Shown here piece after piece: positions 17,119 through 25,066 of a stretch of 64,000 nt of DNA; within the stretch, counting starts at the first letter, position 1; each line of letters starts with the position of its first letter. Origin of the DNA: Gammaproteobacteria bacterium. GTDB taxonomy: Bacteria > Pseudomonadota > Gammaproteobacteria > Xanthomonadales > SZUA-36. The notes below the pieces were generated by a model. The model did not search any database. It was not told the origin of the DNA and saw only the letters and a program-made list of their open reading frames with translations. The stretch covers positions 1-64,000 of the forward strand of contig JAJRYF010000082.1 of the NCBI GenBank assembly GCA_024275935.1. Direction: 5' to 3'. Both the position numbers and the translations under genes were made by a program.

Positions 17119-17248
17119 CGTCATCCGGGAACCACCAGCTCTTCGTCATCCCGGAAATGCGAGTAGCATTATCCGGGATCCAGTTCCTCCGCATGGATTC
17201 CGGGTTCGGCTATTCGCCGCCCCGGAACGACGAACTACCGCGTCATCC
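17119..17248. repeat. palindromic dispersed-repeat cluster
   Basis: The gap between the beta-helix and DUF302 genes holds a unit at 17144-17232 whose ends are near-inverted copies (CGTCATCCCGG and CCGGAACGACG, nine of eleven positions matching). Inside it are further TCCGGGAT / ATTCCGGG palindromes, and extra CGTCATCC copies lie at 17119 and 17241. This is the look of the CGTCATCCCGG-type small mobile or REP-like repeats scattered in many bacterial genomes. No gene is encoded here. Confidence 0.65.
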
Positions 17249-17342
17249 AAGAACCAACTGCAACATACGCAACTAATATATTGCCTGTTTTAGTGCTGAT
17301 TAGGTAGAATGCACGATATTCATTCAATAATTGGAACCCTAG

Positions 17343-17726
17343 ATGAAATATATCCGCAAAACTGATAAATCCATTAAACAGGCAAGCGCCGACCTTGAAA
17401 CTGCTGTGGTAGCGCATGGCTTCGGGGTTTTACATATTCACAACCTGCGCGAAACCATGCATAAGAAAGGTGTGGAGTTCAATGAAGACTGTCTTATTTT
17501 TGAAGTCTGTAACCCGCATAAGGCCAAGCAAGTGCTGGAAACCGACATGAGCATGAATATGGCCCTACCCTGTCGTATCTCGGTGTACTCCGAAGCTGGC
17601 GACAACTATATCGGGATGATATTACCTGCGGCACTGCTGGGTATGCTAAGCGATAGCGATGCCTTAAAAGAAGTTGCTACTGAGGTTGAAGAGCTAAGCA
17701 TACAGATGATTGAAGATGCAATCTAA
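17343..17726 (+). CDS. DUF302 domain protein
   Basis: A 127-residue cytoplasmic protein. The central region with HGFGVLHIHNLRETMHKKG and FEVCNPHKAKQVLE matches the DUF302 pattern (a small alpha/beta domain with an N-P-x-x-A motif and a G-F-x-V-x-x-x-x strand). Function of the family is unsettled; some members sit near metal or redox genes. The last part is acidic and helical. The gene is preceded by a TAGAATG-type AT-rich promoter region and followed by the first copy of a 35-bp hairpin repeat. Confidence 0.82.
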   Translation: MKYIRKTDKSIKQASADLETAVVAHGFGVLHIHNLRETMHKKGVEFNEDCLIFEVCNPHKAKQVLETDMSMNMALPCRISVYSEAGDNYIGMILPAALLGMLSDSDALKEVATEVEELSIQMIEDAI

Positions 17727-17750
17727 CTGACCACAGTTCGTAAGAATTAC

Positions 17751-17785
17751 CTCACGGGTAGGCTCTCTGCCCGCGAGCTCTGTAA
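17751..17785. repeat. 35-bp hairpin direct repeat, left copy
   Basis: It matches the copy at 22244-22278 at 32 of 35 positions, in the same orientation. The core is an inverted repeat CGGGTAG / CTGCCCG around a 5-base loop; here one pair is a G-U wobble, while the right copy has the corresponding A-U pair. It may act as the terminator of the DUF302 gene, but its duplication at both ends of the 17.8-22.2 kb module suggests a boundary element. Confidence 0.7.
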
Positions 17786-17828
17786 CAACCCTCTGAGTAA
17801 ATAAGTCCTGCCAATCAAATTTCATTGA

Positions 17829-17840
17829 TGACATATGTCA
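17829..17840. promoter_or_regulatory. perfect 12-bp palindrome upstream of the ABC/two-component module
   Basis: TGACATATGTCA is a perfect palindrome, located about 85 bases before the preferred start of the ABC ATPase gene and the first gene boundary inside the repeat-bracketed module. NarL/DesR-type regulators bind short inverted repeats, so it is a candidate autoregulatory operator for the response regulator encoded at the end of the module. No matching second site was seen. Confidence 0.35.
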
Positions 17841-17924
17841 CTACATTTTAATGAGGTCAGTCAATTACTAGCCCGTCTGCAACCGCGTAGAGTACAACCT
17901 CCTAGAAAAAGTGTGTGTACAATC

Positions 17925-18821
17925 ATGAATTCATTCAGTTTGCAAAGCGCTAGCCCAAATACATCTGTAATATGTGCGCAGGGCCTATCGAAAAAATTTG
18001 ATAATGACTACGCTCTACAACATATAGATTTAAGCATTAAACCTGGCGGTGTTACGGCCATCTTGGGCGCAAATGGCGCTGGCAAAACAACCTTTATTCT
18101 TTGCTGTCTTGGTCTCAGTAAACAAAGCTCGGGCATGCTAACCATATTTGGTGAGGCGCCAGGTAGTATTGTTTCAAAACGGCGGATTGGGGTAATGCTT
18201 CAAGATGCTGACTTACCAGATTTACTTACTCCACAAGAGCACATTACGCTTTTTGCTAGTTACTACCCAAACCCAGAAAACATAGACGAAATTTTGAATA
18301 CCTGTAAGCTCACAGAGTTTGCAGACAAGAAGTATAGAAAACTATCTGGCGGACAAAAGCGCCGTGTCCAATTTGCTTTGGCAATTATTGGAGACCCTGA
18401 TCTTGTGTTCCTCGATGAGCCTACAACAGGTCTCGATACGGAAACACGCCGTATGCTCTGGGATGTAGTTCGCAAACTCGCGAAAACAGGGCGCACCATC
18501 ATTTTAACCACACACTATCTGGAAGAAGCAGATGTACTCGCTGATAGAGTTGTCGTTGTGAAAGCAGGCAGAATTATTGCTGATGGGGTGACTGCTGAAA
18601 TCCGGGAGCTTGCCGGTGGTGGACTAATAAAATGCATATCAAATGTAAGTGAAGATTATGACCATCTTTTTAGCCAGCCTGGCGTATTTAGCTTGGGCCA
18701 GACAGCGCAATTAACCAAGGACAAAAATCATCATGTTAAACAGAGTTTTTTTTATAACCATAAGCTCCTTGGTAGCTCTATTAGGTCTGGTTATACTTCT
18801 TCTACCTACACCCACACATAA
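17925..18821 (+). CDS. ABC-2-type transporter ATPase with aberrant C-terminus
   Basis: A 298-residue ATPase of the CcmA/drug-exporter class. Walker A GANGAGKTT (about residue 49), Q-loop MLQDADLPDLLT, signature LSGGQKRR, Walker B LVFLDEPTTGLD and the switch histidine TTHYLEEAD are intact. After VFSLGQTAQ the sequence no longer looks like the family: the usual 50-70 residue C-terminal segment is absent, and a Lys/His/Ser/Tyr-rich tail is read instead through the start of the next gene (89-base overlap). No ABC-2 permease gene follows. Start choice is uncertain: ATG 17925 fits the conserved region, while ATG 17835 would add 30 residues. Probably a remnant of a deleted ATPase-permease pair. Confidence 0.8.
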   Translation: MNSFSLQSASPNTSVICAQGLSKKFDNDYALQHIDLSIKPGGVTAILGANGAGKTTFILCCLGLSKQSSGMLTIFGEAPGSIVSKRRIGVMLQDADLPDLLTPQEHITLFASYYPNPENIDEILNTCKLTEFADKKYRKLSGGQKRRVQFALAIIGDPDLVFLDEPTTGLDTETRRMLWDVVRKLAKTGRTIILTTHYLEEADVLADRVVVVKAGRIIADGVTAEIRELAGGGLIKCISNVSEDYDHLFSQPGVFSLGQTAQLTKDKNHHVKQSFFYNHKLLGSSIRSGYTSSTYTHT

Positions 18822-20553
18822 AAATGAGGTGTTTTCGAACAATTCATTTGCGGTGGAAAATATTAGCATTTTTGATGGCTATAAAGTACTGAAAAATCAC
18901 AGTCTGATTGTCGAAGATGGCATCATTACACAGGTGGGCGAACAGATTGTAATTCCAAAAGGTATTTCTACCTTTAACGGCATCGGCAAAACCCTGTTAC
19001 CGGGACTGATAGATTCCCACACCCATGTTTATGGCGAAGCTTTACGCGCTAGCTTGCGTTTTGGGGTTACCACAAGTTTGGATATGTTCACCAGCCCCGT
19101 AATGCTCAAGAACATGAAAGATAAACGCCAGAGCCTCACCAATACAAGTGCCAGTGATTTATGGAGCGCAGGCATATTGGCAACGGTACCAGGCGGTCAC
19201 GGTACACAATTTCCTGTTTCAGTAGAAACAATCACCACAGCTGATGAAGCTCATACCTGGGTCGCAAACCGTATTGCGGAGGGCTCTGATTACATCAAGC
19301 TGGTTTATATGCCGAACAATAATTACATTAAAAGCCTTGATCTTATAACGGCAAGCGCAATAATAAAGGCCGGTCATGACCAAGGTGTCATGGTGGTGGC
19401 TCATATTTCCACACTAAAGGCCGCACAGGAAATGCTTGATGCCGGTATTGATGGGCTCGTGCATATATTTGCCGATAAGCCCGTCACAGAAAGATTTATT
19501 ACTCAAGCCGTTAAAGACGGAATCTTTGTCATCCCGACACTCACCGTTATAGCGGCAGTCGATGGTCAGAAAACTGGTGCTGCCCTTACTGAAAACCCAC
19601 AAGTCACAGCCTATTTAACAACACTACAAAAACAGGGGCTGGCGACAAATTTTGGCACATCCTGGCCTGGCTTTGATTTTGATATTGGTATGCAAAACAC
19701 ACTAAAACTGTATGCGGCTGGGGTTCCTATTCTGGCAGGGTCAGATGCTCCCAACCCAGGGACGGCTCACGGCGCAAGCTTGCATCAAGAAATGGAGCTG
19801 CTTGTGCGTGCAGGTTTAACACCGTTGGCCGCCCTGAGCGCCGCTACGGCTGCTCCTGCCCAAGCTTTTGGCATAAAAGGTCGCGGCAGCATTAAAGTTG
19901 GTGCGCGTGCAGACTTTGTAATTGTAACGGGTAGACCTGATGTCGATATTTCCCGCAGCCTCTTTATTGATAAAATCATTAAAAATGGGTATGAGGCAAA
20001 GCGGGAGAAACCAGAAGGATCAGATAATACGGCCCATCAGCCATTAGAATCGTCTTTGCTTGGGACATTTGATACAGATATTCTGCCGTCAACAGATTTG
20101 GCCAAACAGGGCTTCATCTGGGAAGGTACGGATGACCGCTTGGCAAATGGAAACTCTGAAGCCATGCTTTATCATATAGAAAATGGTGCTGATGAAACAG
20201 GCGGCGCTCTGCGTGTTCAGGCAAAGATTAAGTCTGGATTTTCATTTCCTTGGGCAGGTGCATATTTTGCCCGCACAGACCAGGCCGCACGCAACATTGA
20301 GGCCTATAAAACTATCAGTTTTCAGATACGCGGAACACCAGGCAAATATACAGCCTTGATGTTTACGGCAGGCATGGCAGGAATACCGCCAGCACAAACT
20401 TTTAATGTGAGCCACGACTGGGAAACTATCAGCCTTGATATGGAGACCTTTTCTGGGCTCAAGTCAGAATCATTTGTAGGTTTTGCAATTACGGCCGGAC
20501 CAGCACTCGGATCGTTTGATTATGACATAGATAATGTTATCTTTAGAGAATGA
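18733..20553 (+). CDS. secreted amidohydrolase (imidazolonepropionase-like) fused to a CIA30-like domain
   Basis: A 606-residue protein with an N-terminal signal anchor (about residues 4-25). Residues about 35-425 form an amidohydrolase-superfamily domain: LLPGLIDSHTHVYGE carries the metal-binding H-x-H, MVVAHISTLKAAQEM and GIDGLVHIF supply later histidines, and LAGSDAPNPG the catalytic Asp. Residues about 450-606 resemble the CIA30 / galactose-binding-like beta-sandwich (YKTISFQIRGTPGKY, DIDNVIFRE). Amidohydrolases of this branch hydrolyse amide or peptide-like bonds. The substrate is unknown. It starts inside the ABC ATPase frame and overlaps the kinase gene by ATGA, so it belongs to the module. 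Confidence 0.85.
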   Translation: MLNRVFFITISSLVALLGLVILLLPTPTHKNEVFSNNSFAVENISIFDGYKVLKNHSLIVEDGIITQVGEQIVIPKGISTFNGIGKTLLPGLIDSHTHVYGEALRASLRFGVTTSLDMFTSPVMLKNMKDKRQSLTNTSASDLWSAGILATVPGGHGTQFPVSVETITTADEAHTWVANRIAEGSDYIKLVYMPNNNYIKSLDLITASAIIKAGHDQGVMVVAHISTLKAAQEMLDAGIDGLVHIFADKPVTERFITQAVKDGIFVIPTLTVIAAVDGQKTGAALTENPQVTAYLTTLQKQGLATNFGTSWPGFDFDIGMQNTLKLYAAGVPILAGSDAPNPGTAHGASLHQEMELLVRAGLTPLAALSAATAAPAQAFGIKGRGSIKVGARADFVIVTGRPDVDISRSLFIDKIIKNGYEAKREKPEGSDNTAHQPLESSLLGTFDTDILPSTDLAKQGFIWEGTDDRLANGNSEAMLYHIENGADETGGALRVQAKIKSGFSFPWAGAYFARTDQAARNIEAYKTISFQIRGTPGKYTALMFTAGMAGIPPAQTFNVSHDWETISLDMETFSGLKSESFVGFAITAGPALGSFDYDIDNVIFRE

Positions 20554-21641
20554 CACATGAAGCACATAAGCTAGAACCCATAAAACGAAAGCGCACCTTT
20601 GCTTCAAACCCTGCGTTTTATCTTATTTATCTGTTGTTTTATTTTGGACCGTGGTTGTTTAAAGGCCCACAAACCAAGGATATCATTGCAGTTATTCTTG
20701 CAATTGCCGTGTTTTTACCTATCTATTATGTGGCATTTAATAAGACAACACCAAAATATATCAGCGCCATAATTGCTATGCAAGCAATCGGTTTCATTGT
20801 TGCTCCCTTTAACGGCATGCACGGAGTTTTTCATATTTATGCTTCTGTACAAGCTGGCTACCAAAGGCCAGCAAAGCGTGCCGGCATTATACTCTTGCTG
20901 TTGACACTTAGTTACCTGGCCTTATCTTATTTTTATACAAGCAACTGGTTTGAGGTTGTAATGGTGTTGTTCGTTGGCGCAGTGACAGGAATAGGCTGCA
21001 TGGCGAATGCTGAAGAACTAGAGCACCGGGAATATTTAGAACGCACCAGTGTTCTGGACAAACAACGAGCAACCCTTGCAGAGCGTGAGCGAATTGCAGC
21101 CGACTTGCATGACTTGCTGGGGCATACACTGACCATGGTGGCCTTGAAAGCAGAAGTGGCGGACAAATTTTTGGATAAAGATATTGGGCGAGCACGCCGC
21201 GAAATTCGTGAGATTCGCAATGAAGCCAGAGCTGCACTGGGCGATGTACGGCAAGCCGTATCGGGAATGAACACGGCGACAATAAAGACTGAGGTAGAAC
21301 GAGCCAAGATAGCTCTGCAGGCCGCCGGTATAGAGCTTGATATTTTGGGTGACCTGCCTAATCTAGATGACCAACAAGATAAAACCCTGGGGTTAGCTAT
21401 CCGCGAGGCGGTAACTAATATTGTTCGTCATTCAAAAGCCAAGAATGCGGAGCTTTCTTTTGTGCAAAGCCAAGAAGGGATAGTTATTTCTATAAAAGAC
21501 AATGGTGTAGGCGGTTCTTGTTTACTCGGCGCAGGGCTTACAGGGCTAAAAAGGCGCATTGAAAACCTTGAGGGTCGCGTTGATATTGATATGCATAATG
21601 GTACGCATATAAAATTATTTATGCGCGGGAGGAACTCATGA
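20550..21641 (+). CDS. DesK-type sensor histidine kinase
   Basis: A 363-residue membrane kinase. The N-terminal 150 residues hold about five hydrophobic segments and no obvious periplasmic domain, as in DesK-like sensors that read membrane state or work with ABC exporters. A dimerisation helix with H-box ERIAADLHDLLGHTL follows; the phospho-accepting residue is about His187. The HATPase domain shows IREAVTNIVRHSKAKNAEL (N box) and DNGVGG (G1 box), with a further glycine-rich box near LGAGLTGLKRR. Start and stop each overlap the neighbours by 4 bases. It is expected to phosphorylate the response regulator encoded next. Confidence 0.92.
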   Translation: MTHEAHKLEPIKRKRTFASNPAFYLIYLLFYFGPWLFKGPQTKDIIAVILAIAVFLPIYYVAFNKTTPKYISAIIAMQAIGFIVAPFNGMHGVFHIYASVQAGYQRPAKRAGIILLLLTLSYLALSYFYTSNWFEVVMVLFVGAVTGIGCMANAEELEHREYLERTSVLDKQRATLAERERIAADLHDLLGHTLTMVALKAEVADKFLDKDIGRARREIREIRNEARAALGDVRQAVSGMNTATIKTEVERAKIALQAAGIELDILGDLPNLDDQQDKTLGLAIREAVTNIVRHSKAKNAELSFVQSQEGIVISIKDNGVGGSCLLGAGLTGLKRRIENLEGRVDIDMHNGTHIKLFMRGRNS

Positions 21642-22240
21642 TACGCATTATCATTGCCGAAGATCAATTGCTCCTGCGGGGTGCTTTGGCAGCCTTATTG
21701 TCTCTGGAAGATGATATTGAGGTGGTTGCTGAAGCCAACGACGGACTTGAGGCTTTGAAGCTTATAAAGTTGCACAAACCAAATGTACTTGTTACCGATA
21801 TTGAAATGCCTAAATATTCAGGTATTGAGGTGGCACAGAAATTAAAACGAGAGAATAGCAATATCCGCATTTTAATTGTAACAACCTTTGCCCGCCCAGG
21901 TTATTTGCAGCGCGCCAGAGATGCAGGCGTAACCGGGTATATTCTCAAAGATACCTCTAGCGATGAATTATCACAAGCAGTCCGCACCGTCGCAAGTGGT
22001 GGCACCGTGATTGCGCCTGAACTATCACAAGCATCGTGGGTGCTACCTGATTCGCTAAACGATAGAGAGCGCGAAATTTTGCGCTTGGCTGAGGCCGGAA
22101 AAACCAACAAACAAATAAGCAAGGCGCTTAACTTAACACTCGGCACTGTTCGCAATTACCTCACAGAAGCTATGCATAAACTTGGTGCATCAAATCGCAT
22201 TGAAGCCTTCCGCACCGCCCGAGAAAATGGCTGGTTGTAA
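21638..22240 (+). CDS. NarL/DesR-family response regulator
   Basis: A 200-residue regulator. The receiver domain has the acidic pair Glu8-Asp9, phospho-acceptor Asp54 (in VTDIEMPK), the conserved Thr in IVTTFA and Lys in GYILKD. A LuxR-type helix-turn-helix occupies about residues 135-195 (LNDREREILRLAEAGKTNK, then TVRNYLTEAMHKLGA). It partners the overlapping DesK-type kinase. Likely targets are the module promoter and perhaps membrane-lipid or exporter genes, by analogy with DesKR. Its stop is only 3 bases from the right-hand 35-bp repeat. Confidence 0.92.
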   Translation: MIRIIIAEDQLLLRGALAALLSLEDDIEVVAEANDGLEALKLIKLHKPNVLVTDIEMPKYSGIEVAQKLKRENSNIRILIVTTFARPGYLQRARDAGVTGYILKDTSSDELSQAVRTVASGGTVIAPELSQASWVLPDSLNDREREILRLAEAGKTNKQISKALNLTLGTVRNYLTEAMHKLGASNRIEAFRTARENGWL

Positions 22241-22243
22241 GCT

Positions 22244-22278
22244 CTCACGGGTAGACTCTCTACCCGCGAGCTCTGTTA
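22244..22278. repeat. 35-bp hairpin direct repeat, right copy
   Basis: Second copy of the element at 17751-17785, with 3 differences. The hairpin arms CGGGTAG/CTACCCG pair perfectly around ACTCT. Its last three bases are the stop codon of the convergent sppA gene. It may serve as a terminator between the response-regulator and sppA genes. Confidence 0.7.
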
Positions 22279-24138
22279 ATCCAGGTTACACGCCATGCAA
22301 TGAGCGTAGGTTGCAAAGCCTGGTTCTGAGTTAGCCAAAATCTCCAGCTGCGTCAAGAAGCTACGAATTAATGGCCGTTGCAAGAGTGTTGAGGTAGCAA
22401 ATAACTCTGCTGGCAACAGGGTCATTGCACTGCTGGTCATTTGTAGCATAAACTGCTCAAATCCTGTCAGCTCAGGCTCTTGGTATTTGATTACATACTC
22501 ATCGGTACCACCAGCTAGTTTAGTTGCAGCAATTACCGCATCTTGCAGGCCACCCATATGATCAATTAAACCACGGTCTTGAGCCTGCTCACCACTCCAA
22601 ACTCGCCCTTGGGCAACTTCATCAACTTCATCTCTGGTCATTTGGCGAGCAGCACCAACCCGTTGCAAAAACTCTTCATAGCCCCGTTCAGTGGAGCGCT
22701 GGAAAACCTGGGCGACTTTAGGGTCAAGCTCCCGATCTAGACGCAGACCAGCCATCTCTGTTGTACCAAAGCCATCAGTATATATACCCATGCGCGCCAA
22801 GGTTTCCGGGAAAGTTGGAAGCATACCGAAGATACCAATAGAGCCAGTAATAGTTGCTGGGTCGGCCCAAATCTGATCAGCAGATGTGGCTATCCAATAA
22901 CCGCCTGAGGCGGCTACATCGCCCATAGAAATTACCACCGGTTTGCCCCGGTCTCTAACCGCTTGCAGTTCCCGCCGGATTACTTCGGAAGCAAAAGCAC
23001 TACCACCCGGGGAATTAACCCGCAATACCAAGGCATCCAGGCTTTTATTATTAGCAACTTTCCGAATCTGCTTGGCCACTGTTTCAGCAGCAATAACACC
23101 TGCTGGCTGCTTACCGCTAACTATGGGCCCTTCGGCAACGATAATAGCTATAATTTTGGCATCTAGTGCTGTTGCGACTTTCCCTAGCACTGGGGCGGCC
23201 TTTAGATAATCTTTAAATCCAATGCTTTTATAGCTATCAGCAGTACTACCTTTGCTGCCACGGCCAAGCATCTCACTACGAAACTCTGGTCTGGTGATTA
23301 ACCGATCAACCAGTTTCATGTCTACCGCAGCCTGAGCCATGCTACCTTCTGCCCGCTCAAGAATTTCTGGATAGTTCCCAATCATCGCCTCAAGTTCGGT
23401 TTCTTCCAACCCGCGACTTTTTGCCAGCCCTTGTAAATATTGCCGCCACAAGGAATTAAGCCAATACATACCCGACTCTTTGGCAGCTGGCGACATATCA
23501 TTACGAATATAAGGTTCCATTGCAGATTTATAGGTACCTACCCGGAATAAATTAATCTTGATCGATAATTTCTCCAGCGCCTCTTTGAAAAAGTTACGAT
23601 AGCTGGCATAACCTTCAATCAACACCGCTCCAAATGGGCTTAACCAAACCTCATCAGCCATCGCCGCCAGATAATACTGATGCTGACTCATGTTTTCAGC
23701 ATAGGCTATAACTGGCTTGCCACTGGTTTTGAAATCCGCAATAGCAGCTTCCAGTTCGTGCAAAGTTGCCAGTCCCACACCGAGCATATGCTCAGGCATG
23801 ATAATTAACTGGTTAATGCGGGCATCATCTTTTGCCTTGCCAATTGCGGCAACAATATCCCGCAGCTGGGTCTCTGAATCTTCCCTACCCATGGCCTCAT
23901 CCAGAAACCGCTGTCCGGGCTGCCCGGAACGCGCTTCTACTACCATCCCTTTAGGATTAAGGATCAGGGCTGTATTAGTATCAATAACACGCTTTTTATC
24001 ACCGCTCGAAAGCGCGATCACTACAATAAAAAAGAAAAAGAAAAACACCACATTTAAGATTATCTTCCGAAATATATCAGCCCCGCGCCAGAAGCCTCTC
24101 CAGGCTCTGCCTAGCATTGATCCGTTGGGATTTGTCAT
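22276..24138 (-). CDS. sppA: signal peptide peptidase SppA, 67K type
   Basis: A 620-residue inner-membrane serine protease that degrades signal peptides left after secretion. One N-terminal membrane anchor (about residues 25-44, very Phe-rich) is followed by two tandem ClpP-like domains. The Ser-Lys dyad is visible: Lys204 in FRVGTYKSAMEPY of the N-terminal domain and Ser411 in GDVAASGGYWIA of the C-terminal domain, the same arrangement as E. coli SppA (Lys209/Ser409). ATITGSIGIFG completes the active-site region. Length is typical. Its C-terminal codons run into the 35-bp repeat, so the last residues may have been remodelled. Confidence 0.95.
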   Translation of the reverse strand: MTNPNGSMLGRAWRGFWRGADIFRKIILNVVFFFFFFIVVIALSSGDKKRVIDTNTALILNPKGMVVEARSGQPGQRFLDEAMGREDSETQLRDIVAAIGKAKDDARINQLIIMPEHMLGVGLATLHELEAAIADFKTSGKPVIAYAENMSQHQYYLAAMADEVWLSPFGAVLIEGYASYRNFFKEALEKLSIKINLFRVGTYKSAMEPYIRNDMSPAAKESGMYWLNSLWRQYLQGLAKSRGLEETELEAMIGNYPEILERAEGSMAQAAVDMKLVDRLITRPEFRSEMLGRGSKGSTADSYKSIGFKDYLKAAPVLGKVATALDAKIIAIIVAEGPIVSGKQPAGVIAAETVAKQIRKVANNKSLDALVLRVNSPGGSAFASEVIRRELQAVRDRGKPVVISMGDVAASGGYWIATSADQIWADPATITGSIGIFGMLPTFPETLARMGIYTDGFGTTEMAGLRLDRELDPKVAQVFQRSTERGYEEFLQRVGAARQMTRDEVDEVAQGRVWSGEQAQDRGLIDHMGGLQDAVIAATKLAGGTDEYVIKYQEPELTGFEQFMLQMTSSAMTLLPAELFATSTLLQRPLIRSFLTQLEILANSEPGFATYAHCMACNLD

Positions 24139-24313
24139 TGCCTACTCCAGTATTACAATTGATTTGTAGCTATTCTAACAAATTGAGGCTAGCAGAGAGT
24201 GGGCCATCGGTCATATCACCGCAGAAACGATAAATTCTCGTCAATTTCGCCATTCAGGTAATATAATTATATTCTAGCTCACATAAGCAATTGTTTTATA
24301 TCAAAAAATAATA

Positions 24314-24329
24314 TGGCATGAAATCTGCA
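24314..24329 (+). promoter_or_regulatory. sigma-54 (-24/-12) promoter of pspA
   Basis: TGGCATGAAATCTGCA has the invariant GG and GC dinucleotides separated by exactly 10 bases, as required for RpoN promoters, and it lies 45 bases before the pspA start. In E. coli the psp operon is RpoN- and PspF-dependent. A sequence resembling an IHF site (TATCAA followed by four A and TAA) begins at 24299. Confidence 0.82.
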
Positions 24330-24373
24330 TTATATAGTTTGAGATATCAATCACAAATTAACAGGAGACCAAT

Positions 24374-25066
24374 ATGGGTGCTTTCTCAAGATTACGCTAC
24401 ATAATTACCGCTAATGTAAATTCTTTGCTGGAAAAGGCAGAAGATCCCAACAAATTGCTAAAGGCATTGATTCGGGAAATGGAAGATGCCAGAACCGAAG
24501 CTCGACAATCTTTAAGTCAGATGCTAACCGAGGTAAAGGTTCTGGAATCTTCAGTGAGCCGACTAAAGAAAAATTCTGCTGCTCTGGAAGGCAAGGCTGA
24601 AAAGCTTTTATTGGCAGATAACGAAACTGCCGCCCGTAGAAGCCTACAAGAAAAGTCTATCTGCCAACGGCAACTAGTAGAACAACAACGCCAACTAAGC
24701 GTATTGCGCGATCGTATCAGCAGCATTGAAGCGGACATCCAAACTCTGCAAGAACGCTACCAGCAGTCATTAGAGCTACAAAAGAACTGGCGCAACAAGA
24801 ACCGCCCAAGCTCGGATGCTAACGGTTTGCCGCCCCAAAGTCGCGGCCAAATGCGCATGCAGCGCACCCTGAATCGGTTTGAGCAACTACAGCAGCAGGT
24901 AGAAAACCTGGAAGCCAGAGTAGCTGCCGAAGACGAAGCCCAACGCTACTTCTCTCCCGCGGTTAAGACCACAACTAGCAACGCTGATGAGCTGGCGATT
25001 GAGGCAGAACTGGATGCAATGAAGCAAAACCTGCACCCACAAACTGCCAAGACAGCAACTGCCTGA
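24374..25066 (+). CDS. pspA: phage shock protein A (PspA/IM30 family)
   Basis: A 230-residue, almost entirely helical coiled-coil protein. The N-terminal amphipathic helix (GAFSRLRYIITANVNSLLE) and the EDPNKLLKALIREMED segment (about residues 20-42) are characteristic of PspA/IM30. Peripheral PspA oligomers stabilise the inner membrane under stress and in enterics also restrain the activator PspF. Length equals family norm. Expression is probably controlled by the sigma-54 promoter at 24314-24329. The stop TGA shares its A with the ATG of pspC. Confidence 0.94.
   Translation: MGAFSRLRYIITANVNSLLEKAEDPNKLLKALIREMEDARTEARQSLSQMLTEVKVLESSVSRLKKNSAALEGKAEKLLLADNETAARRSLQEKSICQRQLVEQQRQLSVLRDRISSIEADIQTLQERYQQSLELQKNWRNKNRPSSDANGLPPQSRGQMRMQRTLNRFEQLQQQVENLEARVAAEDEAQRYFSPAVKTTTSNADELAIEAELDAMKQNLHPQTAKTATA

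Noticed and set aside
17082-17276. Short reading frames over the palindromic repeat cluster
   Set aside because: They arise from the repeat sequence itself, without ribosome-binding site or family similarity.
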